Shown here piece after piece: positions 60,100-64,000 of a DNA stretch of 64,000 nt (position 1 is its first letter; every line of letters begins with the position of its first letter). The stretch is from the NCBI RefSeq assembly GCF_905220565.1, contig NC_059416.1:3410001-3474000 (forward strand). Reading direction: 5' to 3'. The position numbers were made by a program, and so were the translations under genes. This DNA comes from Melitaea cinxia (Eukaryota > Arthropoda > Insecta > Lepidoptera > Nymphalidae). The notes beneath the pieces were generated by a model. It did no database searches. It was not told the DNA's origin and worked only from the letters and a program-made list of their open reading frames with translations.

Positions 60100-60480
60100 T
60101 TGAAATTATGTATGTCGAAAAAAAATATAGAAAAAGTTCGAGGCGACTCCACTCCGCGCTATAGCCGATCGGTTAAACAGCATAGGCCGGACAGAAAAGC
60201 CTATAGGGGCGGTCCGCAGAGGGTGGAAACCTCGGAAAATTCACGTGCTAGACCCACCCCTCGGCGAAACACGTGCGGCCAAATAGCCTCAGTGTACGAA
60301 CGCCTTTACTAATCATTGACGCTCGTAAAAAAAAGAGCGAGCGCTTTTGACATTTCGATTCTATTTTCGAAAATAGCGCGCATTGGTTTCGTTTGGCGGG
60401 AATTTTTTATTTTTTTAATCGCGTTTCAAAAGTGGCGGAAATGCTGTAAATGAGAACCGGCTTTTACGGTTTGAGTGTGC
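60100..60480. promoter_or_regulatory. GC-richer island with E2F-like site and palindrome
   Basis: An open frame at 60,100-60,312 encodes a basic, domain-less peptide. After it come CTATTTTCGAAAATAG (60,361-60,376, perfect 16-bp palindrome) and TTTGGCGGGAA (60,392-60,402, E2F-type). It may be a promoter or leader of an unseen gene, or an old repeat. Confidence 0.3.
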
Positions 60481-62085
60481 TTTGTTTTTTTTTTAAAGTG
60501 TGAAATGGAAGGGAACAGAACATGAGGCGATTTCATGGTTAGTTGGATTTATTGTACGGAATTCGATTGGATTTAATTTTTTTTATAATCACGACATGAC
60601 TTACGATCGTTATACTCTGCCACAGATAACAAACTGATTTTTTTAATAAACTATTAATACTTTTTTAATAAATGAGCGGAATGAGTTAAAAAGGAGTTTT
60701 AACTGAAAAGCCTCTCGCTTCGAGTGTCCTTTGCAGCTTAATGGACTAGAAATGTGTGTTTCACATCTTATTTCATTACAAGTACGAGCTCACTTCATTT
60801 TACATACGTTAAATTTTTGTGGTTTATATTTTTATTAAATATAATTTCATTTAAAAAATGTTTAAAGAACAAACAGTTTTTTAATATATAATTGATTAAA
60901 AGTTTATTTTTTCATTATTAAAGTAAACTTATCTTAAATTTTATCAGTAGAAAAAAACTATATAGGTATTTCAATTTTTTATTAGGTAATTTAGATCATC
61001 GATCGATTTCTACTACTTCTACTCTTATTAATATTTTGGAACTATTTCTGTTAATAATAAGAATGCATCAACGAGACTATAAATAGTAATATAAAAGATA
61101 TATTTTTATAGTAATTCGATTTAGAAACCATTTAGCTCAACCTAGACAGTTATATATTTTTATTTATTTTTGTTATGGCAATCACAAACAAAATTATGCA
61201 GAAATAAGTGAGCAAAAAGTACACCAAAGTTTATTATGTTTTAAACATTTACTTTCTTGTAACCTGTAATTTTGACTTTTTAAAACGTAATTTGAAACAA
61301 CGTCAGGCTGAATGTACAAAAACCTTTTTTAACAATCCTTTTCTAAAATGTTGGCACAATACAAAAAAATAAAACGAACAAAAGGCGGGTTCAACGGCAA
61401 CGTAACAAAACATGGCTTTAATTGTAATTATTTTGTAGGTAAAAAAGAACCCACCAATGTTGAATTTTCATCCAAATACATACAACAGTTACATAAATAA
61501 GTTTTTATACATAGGTATTATGTGTTTATCGTTGTGCATTTATTTTTTTATTAGTGCTTTTCAATATTAATTTTTAAAAATAGAACAGATAATACGTAGA
61601 ATAGAGAAGACACAACGGAGATTTTTGAGATTATAAACTTAATAGAATTTTGAAGACTGAAAAGAGAATATTTATTTAATTATAGATAGATACACTTGGA
61701 CGTGAATTGTTTTACTAATTATTTTAACGGAAGCATTTAACAAAATATATAATTAGATTTTAAGTATTTTTTATTTTTATTTCGAAAAAAATATATTTGT
61801 TTTTGTATTTTGTGCTACAACCAGAACACATATTCATGAAAATCATTGTTAAGTTTTAATAGAGACCTGTAGGCACTTTATTCTTATTTTAAATTCAATC
61901 AGTTTTGAAATTTTGATATTAGAATTATCTCACAAAGATCTATATAATCAAATACGTAGTAGTGCTTCCGCCTACGTCTCTGTCTGTTTTATAATTAAAA
62001 CAAGAGACAGTCTAACTTAACGTGATTAAATTAATGTCAAGTTGATTAGCCAGTCTTTTCTGTAAATATATAGGTAGGTTCTTTC
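60481..62085. other. AT-rich spacer
   Basis: Contains only the third copy of the 'AGAGAAGAC' short repeat (about 61,600-61,650). Confidence 0.45.
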
Positions 62086-62190
62086 AGCATGCCACTGCTA
62101 GGCATAGTTCCCTTCCTCCGTGTAGGAAAAGGATTGGAGCTTAATCCAACACGCTGCTCCACCGCGGGTTGGCGGATACTTTCCCATGTA
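62086..62190 (+). repeat. SINE-like fragment ('CATGCCACTGCTAGGCATAG')
   Basis: TCAGCATGCCACTGCTAGGC, 'TCCGTGTAGGAAAAGGATTG', 'GAGCTTAATCCAACACGCTG' and 'CGCGGGTTGGCGGATACTTT'. This is a lepidopteran interspersed repeat sharing its 'CACTGCT-GGCATAG' block with SINE family 2. A scrap lies at 36,660-36,730. Confidence 0.65.
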
Positions 62191-62588
62191 TACAAAATTA
62201 ATTTTAATTTATATATTCTCCGTTATACGTAATAGGTACGTTATATTTTTTCACTATTAAAATCATTAAAAGAAAAAATAATTCTATCACTTTATATAAA
62301 GAATAAAAATAATTAATTAACAAACAATTAAATTAATTCCATTCAAAGTCAGGTGACATAAGTAGTTAAGTATAAACATTACAAAACAAACATCGCGCTC
62401 AAAGCGACCAGTTCGGCTCACCTTGACTATTCGCTAATCACGTCCACCTTGAATGCTAACTAGATTGCTTGGCCACGTGAGACCTAGGCACTGGGTATTA
62501 GGCTAGCCTAGCCGCCGAACTTGAGTACTTTCTCGAGGAAAACATTATCTTGAGACGGTTAATGTAATCTAAAGTAGCTATATTAATT

Positions 62589-62790
62589 ACTAGCTGTGTT
62601 CTGCGGTTTCATCAATGTCAATTTGAGGAATAAACATTCTAAAATATTATATAAGTAGCCTATAGCATTCCTCAGTAAATGAACTACCCAAGACAAAAAA
62701 AACAAAAAATTCAATTCAAACCAGCAGTTCCTTGGATTAGCGCGTTCTTACAAACGAACTAAGTCTTCAGCTTTATAATATTAGTATAGG
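62589..62790 (+). repeat. CTAGCTG-type dispersed repeat (plus)
   Basis: ACTAGCTGTGTTCTGCGGTT to 'CCAGCAGTTCCTTGGATTAG', 'CGCGTTCTTACAAACGAACT' and 'TTTATAATATTAGTATAGGT'. Paired with an inverted relative 115 bp downstream. Confidence 0.75.
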
Positions 62791-62904
62791 TATTAAAAAA
62801 ATGAGTTTAAAGAAATATATATCGGAAATTAAATTTATAATCATAAAACTTTATAAAACAAAATTGGTTATTCAATTTTTTTTCTTTGTTTTTTTATTTG
62901 TTTG

Positions 62905-63040
62905 TTTAAAGGCGCTAATTCAGGAACTATTGGTTTGAAAGGAAAAATTATTACTGCTTCGGATAGCCTATTTACCGAGAAAGGCTACAAGCAATTTTTC
63001 CCCCTCAAATAGACACGGGTGAAACCGCGAAAAGCTAGTA
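62905..63040 (-). repeat. CTAGCTG-type dispersed repeat (minus)
   Basis: The complement begins GTACTAGCTTTTCGCGGTTT and 'CACCCGTGTCTATTTGAGGG', then 'GTAAATAGGCTATCCGAAGC' and 'ATAGTTCCTGAATTAGCGCC'. Opposite in direction to 62,589-62,790. Confidence 0.7.
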
Positions 63041-63145
63041 CAAAATAATAACGCTTCAATTTTTCCATAGAAACCATACAAGATATATTAACTACAGCGC
63101 ATTTAATTTTGACATTTTTCTTGACATTAAGGTAAAGTATTAATA

Positions 63146-63870
63146 GAGTTCACTGGCTAGTTACAAATGACATGCCAGCGTCATACACTCAGGTAAATAA
63201 TAACGGTCATTGGACCTTATTTTCAATCGATGATTTTTTTTTTCTAACCCTAATATTACCGATGACAGACGTCATTGGCCACTTATAAATTACATTGTAA
63301 CAATCCCCTCAAGTAGTAATTTGTCCCGATAAATAAATAATAACCAACGGTCATCTTACTGGACGTTATGTGTTTTTTTTTTTATAACTTCGTTGTTACC
63401 GTTTCATTAAGTTAGCATGAAGGATGGTTTATTGACTTATTTAGCAACAAGCTAGTTGAATTTAAAACAAAAATTAAAAATAGCTGTACTTTATGACCTT
63501 AAAACGACTATAGCCTGTATCAAATTCTATTTGTATTGTTATTTTGTAACCTGTATTTGTTATTGTTGAATTGATCTAGGGTTACTAAATTTTAAAATAA
63601 AGAAGAACTAATATACCTATATATGTATAGAACTAATATATGTAATTTATTAAAATGTATAAGATAATTGTTATATCATATTCACATATTTTATATAATT
63701 TTGAATATTATAATATAATAATTTTGTTGGTTCATTAAATACTGTTGATATACGTCACTGGCCAGTTACAAATGCTACCCTCAAGCATTTGCTCTGGTAA
63801 ATAAATAAACAACGGTCATCACGGTTATCTTATTGGACCTTATTTTTTTCTAACTCCATTGTTACCGTTG
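63146..63870. repeat. Three diverged local repeat units (about 110-135 bp each)
   Basis: Units at about 63,148-63,268, 63,270-63,405 and 63,752-63,870 share the order CACTGGCYAGTTACAAAT, an AAGCATTT/AAGTAGT block, GGTAAATAAATAA, AACGGTCATC, TTATTGGACCTTAT, poly-T, TAACTCCATTGTTACCGTT. Units 1 and 2 are adjacent; unit 3 is separated by about 345 bp of AT-rich DNA. Confidence 0.7.
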
Positions 63871-63924
63871 ACGTAGAACACAGCTGCACCACCGCTCCCA
63901 TTATTTGAACTTGAAAAAAAACAC

Positions 63925-64000
63925 ATAATTTCCCGCTCGCCAAATGGCGGGCTCTACATTCTAATTCTAAACTCGCGGCCTCGACCAATGGCGGCCGAGG
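63925..64000. promoter_or_regulatory. GC-rich sequence at the window edge
   Basis: Contains TTTCCCGC (63,929-63,936, E2F-type) and two ATGGCGG words (YY1/Pho-like core on the other strand), and it ends within GGCGGCCGAGG. It may be the start of a promoter or CpG-rich exon beyond the window; too short to judge. Confidence 0.25.

Overview
The window looks like nuclear DNA from a butterfly or moth (Lepidoptera). It is very AT-rich and gene-poor. It carries tRNA-headed SINEs, RTE-clade LINE tails ending in a (TGA)n microsatellite, a DD34D mariner relic, and the dispersed 'CTAGCTG...' and 'AACTAGGTCGGC...' repeats that I associate with lepidopteran genomes. I cannot name the species. Nothing suggests bacterial, organellar or viral DNA: there are no operons, no rRNA and no complete long ORF.

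Layout. Positions 1-39,400 hold no gene I can support. This part is AT-rich spacer with many transposon remains: a diverged tandem duplication (258-565), a decayed mariner (947-2227), a PIF/Harbinger-like element with TAA target duplications (7702-8663), tRNA-SINEs (3.9, 15.9, 31.2 and 34.3 kb), two relatives of one MITE (17.5 and 22.6 kb), an internally deleted RTE derivative (20.46-20.78 kb), a LINE reverse-transcriptase scrap (24.9 kb), an RTE C-terminal scrap (38.0 kb), microsatellites and minisatellites.

Positions 39,400-51,600 contain the only likely protein-coding signals, both on the plus strand. Gene A: a TATA-like box near 39,503, a short upstream ORF, and a 24-codon first coding exon (39,622-39,693) that encodes a signal-peptide-like N-terminus and ends at a consensus splice donor. 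Gene B: a promoter-like stretch (about 44,820-44,949), a 13-nt first coding exon (44,950-44,962), a 6.2-kb intron, and a GC-rich 371-nt exon (51,167-51,537) with a TACTAAC branch point, a good acceptor, a matching reading phase and a good donor. Its product starts MVVVG, is highly charged and has a CxxC. The family is unassigned; a transcription-related nuclear protein is a guess. Later exons of both genes were not found and may lie outside the window.

Positions 51,600-64,000 return to repeats (an RTE tail, a full tRNA-SINE, CTAGCTG-type repeats, an RTE ORF relic at 56.3-56.7 kb). There are GC-richer islands at 58.9-59.35, 60.1-60.5 and 63.9-64.0 kb that could be promoters or exons, and a three-unit diverged local repeat at 63.1-63.9 kb. 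The most unusual structure is a perfect 48-bp inverted repeat around a tRNA-like core at 47,525-47,650, inside the gene B intron. I found no convincing new multi-gene system.
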